A DNA stretch of 5,519 nt from Thermoplasmata archaeon (GTDB lineage: Archaea > Thermoplasmatota > Thermoplasmata > UBA184): contig DAHVAA010000116.1 of assembly GCA_027314845.1 (NCBI GenBank), positions 1 through 5,519 on the forward strand, read 5' to 3'. This document shows positions 1 to 4,626 of the stretch, piece by piece (within the stretch, counting starts at the first letter, position 1; each line of letters opens with the position of its first letter). The position numbers and the translations under genes were made by a program. The notes under the pieces are model-generated. The model worked only from the letters and a program-made list of their open reading frames with translations. It had not been told where the DNA came from and did not search any database.

Positions 1-90
1 GGAGTTAAATCCCCCCAGATTTTCGGGGGGGCACCGACCGGAGCCGGGCCGGCCCGCAAAGCGGGTCACGAGCTCGACGTCGTCCGTTAG
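1..90 (+). CDS. ftsZ: FtsZ C-terminal end (partial, 5' cut by window)
   Basis: Frame 1 is open from the first base to a TAG at 88-90 and encodes 29 residues beginning GVKSPQIFGG and ending ELDVVR. From memory, a GVxSPxI-type stretch near the end of the globular domain, followed by a short flexible tail, is typical of archaeal FtsZ, the tubulin-like cell-division GTPase. ftsZ directly upstream of secE is a well-known euryarchaeal arrangement. The Gly/Pro/Arg-containing linker and the short acidic-hydrophobic tail (ELDVV) fit an FtsZ C-terminal tail that binds membrane anchors. The GTPase motifs lie outside the window, so the call rests on the short motif and the gene order. The secE start follows only 9 nt downstream, which suggests co-transcription. 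Confidence 0.68.
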   Translation, partial: GVKSPQIFGGAPTGAGPARKAGHELDVVR

Positions 91-99
91 GCAACACAC

Positions 100-345
100 A
101 TGGCGTTCCTCGACCGCGCGCGACGGGTACAGGACCAGTTCGACGGCCGACTGCGGTCCGTCGGGCATGGAAAGTACGGACGGATCCTCCGCATGGCCCG
201 CCGTCCCACCTCCGAGGAGTACGTGAAGGTCCTCCAGGTCACCTGGCTCGGCGCGGTGCTGATCGGCATCACGGGCTTCGCGATCTACATCTTCTTCACC
301 CAAGCGGGCCCGTGGCTTTGGCAGAACTACCTCGCGGGCCTGTGA
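100..345 (+). CDS. secE: Preprotein translocase subunit SecE (Sec61 gamma)
   Basis: An 81-residue protein that would be the small clamp subunit of the SecYEG/Sec61 channel in the cytoplasmic membrane. The typical archaeal SecE core is visible: the amphipathic helix RMARRPTSEEYVKVLQV (about residues 31-47) followed by one transmembrane helix, about residues 48-67 (TWLGAVLIGITGFAIYIFF). Archaeal SecE is usually about 55-65 residues; this one has roughly 25 extra, mostly Arg-rich N-terminal residues. An in-frame ATG at 193 (Met32) would cut into the conserved amphipathic helix, so ATG 100 is preferred, although no clear Shine-Dalgarno site precedes it. It follows ftsZ by 9 nt and precedes spt5 by 26 nt, matching the ftsZ-secE-spt5-rpl11 cluster. 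Family identity is secure; the exact start is less so. Confidence 0.9.
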   Translation: MAFLDRARRVQDQFDGRLRSVGHGKYGRILRMARRPTSEEYVKVLQVTWLGAVLIGITGFAIYIFFTQAGPWLWQNYLAGL

Positions 346-371
346 GACTCGGGACGGCGGACGGACGATCC

Positions 372-1370
372 ATGACGAACGGCGCAGAAGAAGAGGAAGG
401 CATCGGTCTCCTGTCGGGGGCCCCGCCTCCGGAGAAGAAGCCCGTGCCGGCCCCCGCGCCGGCCGCCCCGCCGTTGGCTCCGGCCGCCCCGCCGGCGCCG
501 CCGAAGGTCGACCTCACCGGCCTCCTCTCCCTCAAGGCGGCCGACGACACGACGCGCGAGGTCACGGCCGGCACCGTGACGACCTTGAGCGCGGTCCTGA
601 CGAGCCGCGCGGCGGAGCCGGCGGTCGCGAACCTCTCGATCGAAGTCGGCTACACCTCGACCTATCCCGGCGAGGGCGCCGAGTGGCCGGTCTCCTGGGT
701 CCCTCCCGGGAAGCGCGGCTCGGTGGAGCTGTTCCCGCGGAAGGAGGTCCACGCGATCACTCTCGCCCCGAACGTCGGGGTCCCGCTCTCTTTCGAGATC
801 ACGGCCCCGGTCGGCGTCCGCTACGGGGACCGCGTCGAGGTGCGGCTGAGCGCCGCCGGCCCCACGGGGACCGGACTACCGGTCCGACTGAACCTCGCGT
901 GCGTCGCCCGTCAGGCGGTGCTCGCGATCAAGACGTCCCGCGGCTACGAGCGCGAGGTCGCCGACACCCTGCTCGCCCGGGCGGAGGAGAAACCGGATGT
1001 CGTCTTCTCGCTCCTGGTCCCGTCGTCCCTCCGCGGCTACGTGTTCGCCGAGGGGATGAGCTTCGAGGGCGTCCGCGAGATGCTGAAGGGGATCCGCAAG
1101 GCCCGCGGCCTCGTCGAGGGGGAGACGACCCTTAAGGAGGTCGAGCCGCTCCTCGTTCCGAAGGTCACGGTCGAAGGGTTCGTCGAGGGAGCGATCGTCG
1201 AGCTGATCTCGGGCCCCTTCAAGGGCGAGAAGGCTCGGGTCAAGAAGATCGACCAGGCGAAGGAAGAGATCACGGTCGAACTGATCGAAGCGGTCGTCCC
1301 GATCCCGGTGACGGTACGCGGCGACCACGTGCGCATGCTGGAGAAAGGAGGCGGGAAGAGTGGCGGTTGA
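372..1370 (+). CDS. spt5: Transcription elongation factor Spt5 (NusG-like) with large N-terminal extension
   Basis: A 332-residue protein whose C-terminal half is a standard archaeal Spt5. An NGN domain lies at about residues 182-262 (AIKTSRGYEREVADTLLARAE, then LLVPSSLRGYVFAE and the GLVEGETT region). A KOW domain follows at about 268-324 (EGAIVELISGPFKGEKARVKKID). The NGN domain clamps RNA polymerase together with Spt4 and promotes elongation; KOW can contact the ribosome or other factors. Archaeal Spt5 is normally about 150 residues. Here about 180 precede the NGN domain: an acidic start (EEEEG), a Pro/Ala linker (about 24-44), and a probable beta-sandwich (about 50-178) resembling Ig-like/CARDB-type domains. 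I chose ATG 372. A GTG at 312 would add 20 residues but would overlap secE by 34 nt. The end overlaps rpl11 by 11 nt, implying translational coupling. The fold of the extension is inferred from the hydrophobic pattern only. Confidence 0.9.
   Translation: MTNGAEEEEGIGLLSGAPPPEKKPVPAPAPAAPPLAPAAPPAPPKVDLTGLLSLKAADDTTREVTAGTVTTLSAVLTSRAAEPAVANLSIEVGYTSTYPGEGAEWPVSWVPPGKRGSVELFPRKEVHAITLAPNVGVPLSFEITAPVGVRYGDRVEVRLSAAGPTGTGLPVRLNLACVARQAVLAIKTSRGYEREVADTLLARAEEKPDVVFSLLVPSSLRGYVFAEGMSFEGVREMLKGIRKARGLVEGETTLKEVEPLLVPKVTVEGFVEGAIVELISGPFKGEKARVKKIDQAKEEITVELIEAVVPIPVTVRGDHVRMLEKGGGKSGG
441..503 (+). repeat. Pro/Ala-rich low-complexity linker inside spt5
   Basis: Codons 24-44 of spt5 encode an almost pure Pro/Ala stretch with an internal near-repeat (APAAPPL then APAAPPA). 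The DNA is a run of GCC/CCG/GCG/CCC codons, so replication slippage could make its length variable between strains. It probably acts as an extended flexible tether between the acidic N-terminus and the predicted beta-sandwich. Confidence 0.75.
1344..1351 (+). promoter_or_regulatory. Shine-Dalgarno site for rpl11
   Basis: AAAGGAGG lies 8 nt before the GTG at 1360, inside the last codons of spt5. It supports GTG 1360 as the rpl11 start and shows that the two genes are translated from one message. Confidence 0.8.
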
Positions 1371-1827
1371 AGTGAGCATCCTCGTGGAAGGCGGGAAGGC
1401 GGCGGCGGGCGCGACGCTCGGCTCGGCGCTCGGCCCGCTCGGCGTCAACGTCGGCCAGGTCGTACAGAAGATCAACGAAGAGACCAAGCAGTTCCTCGGG
1501 ATGCGAGTCCCGGTCGTCATCAAGGTCGACCCGAACACGAAGTCGTTCACCCTCGAGGTCGGCCGGCCCCCGGTCGCCGCCCTCCTGCTCAAGGAGGTCG
1601 GTAAGGAGAAGGGGGCGGGCAAGCCGAAGACCGAGGTGATCGGGGACGTCTCACTCGATGCGGTCAAGCGGATCGCGACCGCGAAGGGGGAGGACATGTT
1701 CGGCCGGTCGGTGGAGGAGAAGATGAACCAGGTCATCGGCACCTGCGTCTCCCTCGGGATCACCGTGGCCGGCGAGGACCCCCGCGCGCTCCTGGCCAAG
1801 CGCACCGCCACCCGGAGCGCCACATGA
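1360..1827 (+). CDS. rpl11: Large ribosomal subunit protein L11
   Basis: A 155-residue L11 (uL11), which binds the GTPase-associated centre of 23S rRNA and forms the base of the stalk where elongation factors dock. The N-terminal domain (about 1-67) has the family pattern VEVSILVEGGKA, LGPLGVNVGQVVQKIN and VPVVIKVD. The rRNA-binding C-terminal domain (about 70-140) contains PPVAALLLKEVG, GDVSLDAVKRIA and MNQVIGTCVSLGITV. Length is near the archaeal norm. The GTG start is fixed by the strong Shine-Dalgarno site 8 nt upstream and by the family N-terminus. It overlaps spt5 by 11 nt, and its TGA overlaps the next ATG. One oddity: the loop that normally reads like PGPPLGPALGP is AGATLGSALGP here, so several conserved prolines are replaced. 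Base composition matches its neighbours. Confidence 0.95.
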   Translation: MAVEVSILVEGGKAAAGATLGSALGPLGVNVGQVVQKINEETKQFLGMRVPVVIKVDPNTKSFTLEVGRPPVAALLLKEVGKEKGAGKPKTEVIGDVSLDAVKRIATAKGEDMFGRSVEEKMNQVIGTCVSLGITVAGEDPRALLAKRTATRSAT

Positions 1828-2123
1828 TGGGGGCCCCGGGCGCTCCGCCGCCCGACCTCGCGAACGCCGAGATCGTCGACTATCAGGTTATTGAGGGGGA
1901 CGGCCGGGTCCGCCTGAAGCTCAAGGATGGCTCGGTGGTCGAGATCCGCCTCGAGATCATGAACATACTTCGGGCGGGGAACGACCCGAACACCGGTCTC
2001 CCGGCCTACATCGTACAGTCCGCGCCGCTCGTGCGCCTGGTCGAGTGCCCGAAGGAGCTGAGGAAGGCGCCGCTGCGACCGGGCGGCAAGACCGACGGCA
2101 AGGCGATCCCCGGCTTCGGTTAG
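1824..2123 (+). CDS. Uncharacterised 99-aa protein coupled to L11
   Basis: A 99-residue protein I cannot assign to a named family. It starts with tandem ATGs (1824 and 1827); the first overlaps the rpl11 stop as ATGA, and no good Shine-Dalgarno site is visible, so translation probably depends on ribosomes terminating on rpl11. After a Pro-rich start (GAPGAPPPD) the core looks like a small all-beta fold: IVDYQVIEGDGRVRLKLKDG, SVVEIRLEIMNILRAG, then DPNTGLPAYIVQSAPLVRLVE. The tail is basic (KELRKAPLRPGGK). No transmembrane segment, signal peptide or cysteine pair that would suggest metal binding is present. I have an impression of similar small archaeal proteins with a DGS/DGT-VEI...DPNTG-P-Y-V pattern but cannot name them. 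The regular beta pattern, tight coupling and matched composition argue that it is a real gene. A role connected to the ribosome or to the polymerase is only a guess from its position. Confidence 0.75.
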   Translation: MMGAPGAPPPDLANAEIVDYQVIEGDGRVRLKLKDGSVVEIRLEIMNILRAGNDPNTGLPAYIVQSAPLVRLVECPKELRKAPLRPGGKTDGKAIPGFG

Positions 2124-2154
2124 CTCGTTCGCGCGCTCGCTGGGCGGGTCGATC

Positions 2155-2189
2155 GAAAAAGAGGGGGCTCCGGGGCCTCGCCCCGGAGC
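2155..2189 (-). terminator. Hairpin plus oligo-T, probable hsp20 terminator
   Basis: A perfect 9-bp inverted repeat, GCTCCGGGG (2167-2175) and CCCCGGAGC (2181-2189), encloses a 5-nt loop. Read on the minus strand it begins 20 nt after the hsp20 stop and is followed by a C run and then TCTTTTT (complement of 2156-2162). Oligo-T is the main archaeal termination signal, and the hairpin may help. On the plus strand no T tract follows, but the hairpin could still shape the 3' end of the convergent rpl11 operon transcript. Confidence 0.55.
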
Positions 2190-2209
2190 GGGGGTTCGTC
2201 CGCGCCGCC

Positions 2210-2698
2210 CTACTGGACGGCGATCTTGACCTCGCCCGAGGGGGGCGTGGGGTGCTGCTTCGGCAGCTCGAGCTCGAGGAGGCCGTTCTCGACCTTGGCC
2301 TTCGCTTCGGTCGCGACCACGGGCTCGGGCAGCTCGAGGCTGCGGTAAAAGCCCGCGTACGTCCGTTCGCGGTGCACGAAGCTCGTCTCCTTCTGCTCCT
2401 TCTCGCTCGCGGTCTCTCCCTGGATCTCGACGGACGTGCCGCGGACGCGGATGTCCAGCTTCTCCTTCGGGATGCCGGGGATCTCGACCGTCAGCTTGTA
2501 CGACGTCCCAGTGTCGCTCACGTCGGTCCGCGCCGCGCGCAGGAGGCCGCCCTCGCGGGCCTCCAGCGGGGCGAACGGCCGACCGAACGGCACCAGCTCG
2601 GCGGAGCCGAAGAACCGCTCACGCATCTCGTCGAACAGGCGGTCGAGGTCGGTCCACGGGTCTAGACGCGGGTCTCGATTCTGGATCTCTCGGGGCAT
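2210..2698 (-). CDS. hsp20: Small heat-shock protein, Hsp20/alpha-crystallin family
   Basis: A 162-residue ATP-independent holdase chaperone that would form cytoplasmic oligomers and bind unfolding proteins. The N-terminal arm (about 1-55) includes the common PWTDLDRLFDEMRERFF helix. The alpha-crystallin domain spans about 56-147: RTDVSDTGTSYKLTVEIPGI, then KLDIRVRGTSVEIQGE, then FVHRERTYAGFYRSLELPE. It ends with the family signature AKVENGLLELELPK. The C-terminal tail holds an I/V-x-I/V motif (VKIAV, 157-161), which docks into a neighbouring subunit during oligomer assembly. Length is normal. The ATG at 2698 is supported by a Shine-Dalgarno site (GAGGTGA) 4 nt upstream and a TATA element about 46 nt upstream. 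The gene is monocistronic, convergent with the ribosomal cluster and divergent from the hydrogenase operon. Confidence 0.96.
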   Translation of the reverse strand: MPREIQNRDPRLDPWTDLDRLFDEMRERFFGSAELVPFGRPFAPLEAREGGLLRAARTDVSDTGTSYKLTVEIPGIPKEKLDIRVRGTSVEIQGETASEKEQKETSFVHRERTYAGFYRSLELPEPVVATEAKAKVENGLLELELPKQHPTPPSGEVKIAVQ

Positions 2699-2702
2699 CG
2701 AT

Positions 2703-2709
2703 TCACCTC
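2703..2709 (-). promoter_or_regulatory. Shine-Dalgarno site for hsp20
   Basis: On the minus strand GAGGTGA sits 4 nt before the ATG. It matches the complement of the archaeal 16S rRNA 3' tail (ATCACCTC) over seven bases and fixes the hsp20 start. Confidence 0.75.
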
Positions 2710-2716
2710 AGGGTTT

Positions 2717-2747
2717 TCATCATAAGTAAGTTTATGCTACTATATAA
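2717..2747 (-). promoter_or_regulatory. hsp20 promoter: TATA box and possible operator
   Basis: On the minus strand the archaeal TATA-like element TTATATA (complement of 2741-2747) lies in the only strongly AT-rich patch of the window. The usual 25-28 nt spacing puts the transcription start near 2717-2720, giving a leader of about 20 nt that contains the Shine-Dalgarno site. Between the TATA box and the predicted start is a short inverted repeat, CATAA-N6-TTATG (2721-2736). A repressor bound there would block polymerase, as described for archaeal heat-shock regulators of the Phr type. The TATA assignment is reasonable; the operator role is inference. Confidence 0.55.
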
Positions 2748-2760
2748 TAATAACTATATG
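2740..2760 (+). promoter_or_regulatory. Candidate plus-strand TATA elements for the hydrogenase operon
   Basis: The same AT-rich island reads CTATATAATAATAACTATAT on the plus strand and contains two CTATAT elements (2740-2745 and 2754-2759), 14 bp apart. Either could bind TBP for rightward transcription, with a start near 2767-2787. That would leave a leader of about 205-225 nt before hydB. No other stretch in 2761-2992 is as convincing a TATA box, although CATACT near 2935 is a weak alternative that would give a short leader. Confidence 0.4.
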
Positions 2761-2787
2761 CCTTCTCGAAATCTTGATCCCGAGGTC

Positions 2788-2844
2788 GGGTTCGGTACCG
2801 TCCGATACGTCGCCCCCGTTGTGGGGCCTCGGTATCGGGAACCC
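2788..2844 (+). ncRNA. Extended imperfect stem-loop in the putative hyd leader
   Basis: Three stems stack. GGGTTC (2788-2793) pairs with GAACCC (2839-2844). CCGATAC (2802-2808) pairs with GTATCGG (2832-2838). GCCCC (2812-2816) pairs with GGGGC (2823-2827) around a 6-nt loop. The 3' strand 2832-2844 is paired over 13 consecutive bases, opposed by a single 8-nt bulge (2794-2801) that contains the palindrome GGTACC. A competing helix, TACCG (2796-2800) with CGGTA (2830-2834), would exclude the middle stem, so two conformations are possible. It could be a structured 5' leader element or a DNA operator with dyad symmetry. It matches no RNA family I know, and hairpins arise easily in GC-rich DNA. 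Confidence 0.35.
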
Positions 2845-2980
2845 TCCGGCCAGCGTTCACCGGCATGTCAATCCCGGCTCACGTGGAGGATAATCTACCC
2901 CGCGCCGGATGGCGACGCGGCCACCGACAAATCCATACTCGGCGGGCCCTTCGCGCAGGCGAAGAGGGAACGCGCGGAAC

Positions 2981-2985
2981 GGAGG
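2981..2985 (+). promoter_or_regulatory. Shine-Dalgarno site that decides the hydB start
   Basis: GGAGG lies 7 nt before the GTG at 2993. Neither the in-frame ATG at 2909 nor the one at 3041 has a comparable site, so GTG 2993 is the best start. Confidence 0.65.
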
Positions 2986-2992
2986 AACGAAC

Positions 2993-4159
2993 GTGGACAC
3001 CGTGGCCGTTGGCGACCGCCGAACGCTCGCCCGCGGCGCCATGCCCGATCTGTTCCGGGCGCTCGCGGCGGCGGGCTACGAGGTCGTCGGTCCGACGGTG
3101 CGCGACGGGGCGATCGTCTACGACCGGCTCCGCTCGATGGACGACCTCCCGATCGGCTGGACCGACCGACAGGGCCCGGGCCAGTACCGTCTCGAGCGAC
3201 GGTCCGACGACGCGCTGTTCGGCTACACGGTCGGTCCCTTCAGCTGGAAGAAGTTCCTCTTTCCCTCGCGCGAGCGACTCTGGACGGCAACTCGCGAGGA
3301 GGGGGGATTCTCCGTCCGCGCGGAGCCGACCGACGGACCGCCGCTCGCCTTCTTCGGCATGCGGGCCTGCGAGCTCGCGGCGCTCGACGTCACCGACCGC
3401 GTCTTCCAGGGCGGACCGACCGCGGACCCCGGGTACCGGGAACGGCGTTCCCGCGTCCTGCGGATCGCGGTCCAGTGCGGGCAGGCCGGCGGCACCTGCT
3501 TCTGCGTGTCGATGGGCACGGGCCCGAGCGTGCGACGAGGCGCCGACCTCGTCCTCACTGAGATCCTGAGCCCCGGGCCGCACCGCTTCCTCCTCGAGGT
3601 CGCAAGCCCGAAGGGCGCCGAGGTGGTCGAGCGGATCCCCCCGGCGGCGCTCGAAGCGGCGGGCGAAGCGGACGGGCGCCGGGCGGAGGAGATCGTGGAA
3701 GCGACGGCGCGCTCGATGGGCCGGGCGATGGAGACGGAGGGGATCCATGACCTCCTTCGGGACAACCTCGAACACCCCCGCTGGGAGATCGTCGCGAGCC
3801 GCTGTCTTTCCTGCACGAACTGCACGATGGTCTGCCCCACCTGCTTTTGCAGCAGCCAGGAGGAGGTCCCCGAGCTCGACGGGAACCGGGTCGAACGCTG
3901 GCGGCGGTGGGACTCCTGCTTCAACCTCGCCTTCACCGAGCTCCACGGTCAGAGCGTGCGGAAGAGCGGGCTCGCGCGCTACCGCCAGTGGCTGACGCAC
4001 AAGCTCGGTACCTGGCACGATCAGTTCGGCACGTCGGGCTGCGTCGGATGCGGCCGCTGCATCACGTGGTGCCCGGTCGGGATCGACCTCACCGAGGAGG
4101 TCGCCGCGATCCGGGTGAGCCCGGGCGCCGTTGCATCGAAAGCAGGAGGCAAGACATGA
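2993..4159 (+). CDS. hydB: HydB-like 4Fe-4S subunit of group 3b [NiFe]-hydrogenase (sulfhydrogenase beta)
   Basis: A 388-residue soluble iron-sulfur protein of the HydB/AsrA-like family, expected to relay electrons between the flavin subunit (HydG) and the NiFe hydrogenase dimer. The N-terminal part has the family pattern [21 protein letters not shown] (about 81-97) and [13 protein letters not shown] (Cys126). A middle segment has Cys162, Cys169 and Cys171 ([11 protein letters not shown]). Two ferredoxin-type cluster motifs follow: Cys271-x2-Cys274-x2-Cys277-x3-Cys281-Pro and Cys350-x2-Cys353-x2-Cys356-x3-Cys360-Pro. Each suits one [4Fe-4S] cluster. Extra cysteines sit at 284 and 286. Length fits the family. 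The GTG start at 2993 is chosen for its Shine-Dalgarno site; ATGs at 2909 and 3041 are alternatives. The stop overlaps the next gene as ATGA. AsrA of anaerobic sulfite reductase is homologous, but the following hydG and hydD-like genes favour hydrogenase. Confidence 0.88.
   Translation: MDTVAVGDRRTLARGAMPDLFRALAAAGYEVVGPTVRDGAIVYDRLRSMDDLPIGWTDRQGPGQYRLERRSDDALFGYTVGPFSWKKFLFPSRERLWTATREEGGFSVRAEPTDGPPLAFFGMRACELAALDVTDRVFQGGPTADPGYRERRSRVLRIAVQCGQAGGTCFCVSMGTGPSVRRGADLVLTEILSPGPHRFLLEVASPKGAEVVERIPPAALEAAGEADGRRAEEIVEATARSMGRAMETEGIHDLLRDNLEHPRWEIVASRCLSCTNCTMVCPTCFCSSQEEVPELDGNRVERWRRWDSCFNLAFTELHGQSVRKSGLARYRQWLTHKLGTWHDQFGTSGCVGCGRCITWCPVGIDLTEEVAAIRVSPGAVASKAGGKT
4144..4149 (+). promoter_or_regulatory. 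Shine-Dalgarno site for the cNMP-fold gene
   Basis: AGGAGG lies 6 nt before ATG 4156, inside the end of hydB. It supports that start rather than upstream in-frame starts reaching back to 3847. Confidence 0.8.
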
Positions 4160-4626
4160 AGGAGGAGACCGACCCGAAGGTTGTTGAGGCCGTCCGACAG
4201 CACCCGTTCTTCCACGGGTTTGACCCCGCGTTCGTGCACGAGCTCTGCCGCGGGGCACGCGACGCCGAGTTCGCTCCGGAGGAGCTCCTCGCGAAGGAAG
4301 GGGCGCTCGCCGAGGTCTTCTACGTCGTGCTCGAGGGAAAGATCGCGCTCGAGATCGGGGCGGCCGACAACCCCCATCTGACCGTGCAGACGGTCGGCCC
4401 GGGCGAGGTCCTCGGCTGGTCGTGGCTCGTTCCGCCGCATCGCTGGAGGTTCGACGCCCGCGCGGTGAAACCGGTCCGGGCCGCGGCCCTGGATGCGGAA
4501 GTGCTGCGCCGCACCCTCGCCGGCCACCCGAGCTGGGGCTACCAGTTCCTGATCCGATTCATGCCGGTCCTCGCCGAGCGCCTCGAGAACACGCGCATCC
4601 AGCTGTTGGATATCCATGCTCGCTGA
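4156..4626 (+). CDS. Stand-alone cyclic-nucleotide-binding-fold (CRP-like) protein in the hydrogenase operon
   Basis: A 156-residue protein made almost entirely of one cNMP-binding/CRP-type jelly-roll. Helical start [23 protein letters not shown] (about 9-31); beta roll with [29 protein letters not shown] (about 39-67); [19 protein letters not shown] (about 79-97); [25 protein letters not shown]; and a C-terminal dimer-like helix ([19 protein letters not shown]). No helix-turn-helix follows, so it is unlikely to bind DNA as CRP/FNR do. The phosphate-binding cassette is altered: LGW stands where cAMP binders have FGE, and the Arg-Ser/Thr pair is missing, so a classical cyclic nucleotide is doubtful. 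It overlaps hydB by ATGA and hydG by 11 nt, tying it to the enzyme. Similar CRP-fold genes are, as far as I recall, found in some group 3b hydrogenase loci. A role as a regulatory or assembly subunit is inferred from position. Confidence 0.85.
   Translation: MKEETDPKVVEAVRQHPFFHGFDPAFVHELCRGARDAEFAPEELLAKEGALAEVFYVVLEGKIALEIGAADNPHLTVQTVGPGEVLGWSWLVPPHRWRFDARAVKPVRAAALDAEVLRRTLAGHPSWGYQFLIRFMPVLAERLENTRIQLLDIHAR

Larger units (their letters stand above)
2761..2992. other. Non-coding leader / intergenic stretch before hydB
   Basis: This interval holds no open frame that I can support as a gene. Frames running through it continue only into out-of-frame shadows of hydB, and their codon choice (for example CGA, AGA, AGG and ATA) is unlike the neighbouring genes. 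An in-frame ATG at 2909 could extend HydB by 28 residues, but that extension is Arg/Pro/Asn-rich with no family resemblance. The stretch contains a long imperfect stem-loop (2788-2844) and the hydB Shine-Dalgarno site (2981-2985). I see no tRNA or other recognisable RNA gene. Confidence 0.55.

Noticed and set aside
11..31. C6/G7 inverted repeat (CCCCCC-N8-GGGGGGG) and a second hairpin at 51-67 before secE, as terminator or RNA element
   Set aside because: Both lie in the open frame that reads as the FtsZ C-terminus; Pro/Gly codons explain the C and G runs, and no T tract follows.
312..371. GTG 312 as the spt5 start
   Set aside because: It overlaps secE by 34 nt, adds residues with no family resemblance, and the ATG at 372 fits the 26-nt gap after secE.
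876..1823. 315-aa open frame on the minus strand over spt5/rpl11
   Set aside because: Antisense to two strongly identified genes; low-complexity Arg/Asp composition typical of GC-rich shadow frames.
2781..2850. Possible tRNA because of GGTTC-like stretches
   Set aside because: No cloverleaf with acceptor, D, anticodon and T arms can be drawn on either strand; only the nested hairpin described at 2788-2844 forms.
2909..2992. HydB extension from ATG 2909
   Set aside because: The added 28 residues are Arg/Pro/Asn-rich with atypical codons and no Shine-Dalgarno site, while GTG 2993 has GGAGG 7 nt upstream.
2734..3561. 275-aa plus-strand frame starting in the AT-rich island
   Set aside because: It begins inside the TATA elements, its last two thirds are an out-of-frame, Arg-rich reading of hydB, and its codon use differs from the neighbours.
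2879..4258. 459-aa open frame on the minus strand antisense to hydB
   Set aside because: Very Arg/Ala/Pro-rich, with no recognisable domain; it is the expected shadow of a GC-rich gene whose plus-strand product has clear ferredoxin motifs.
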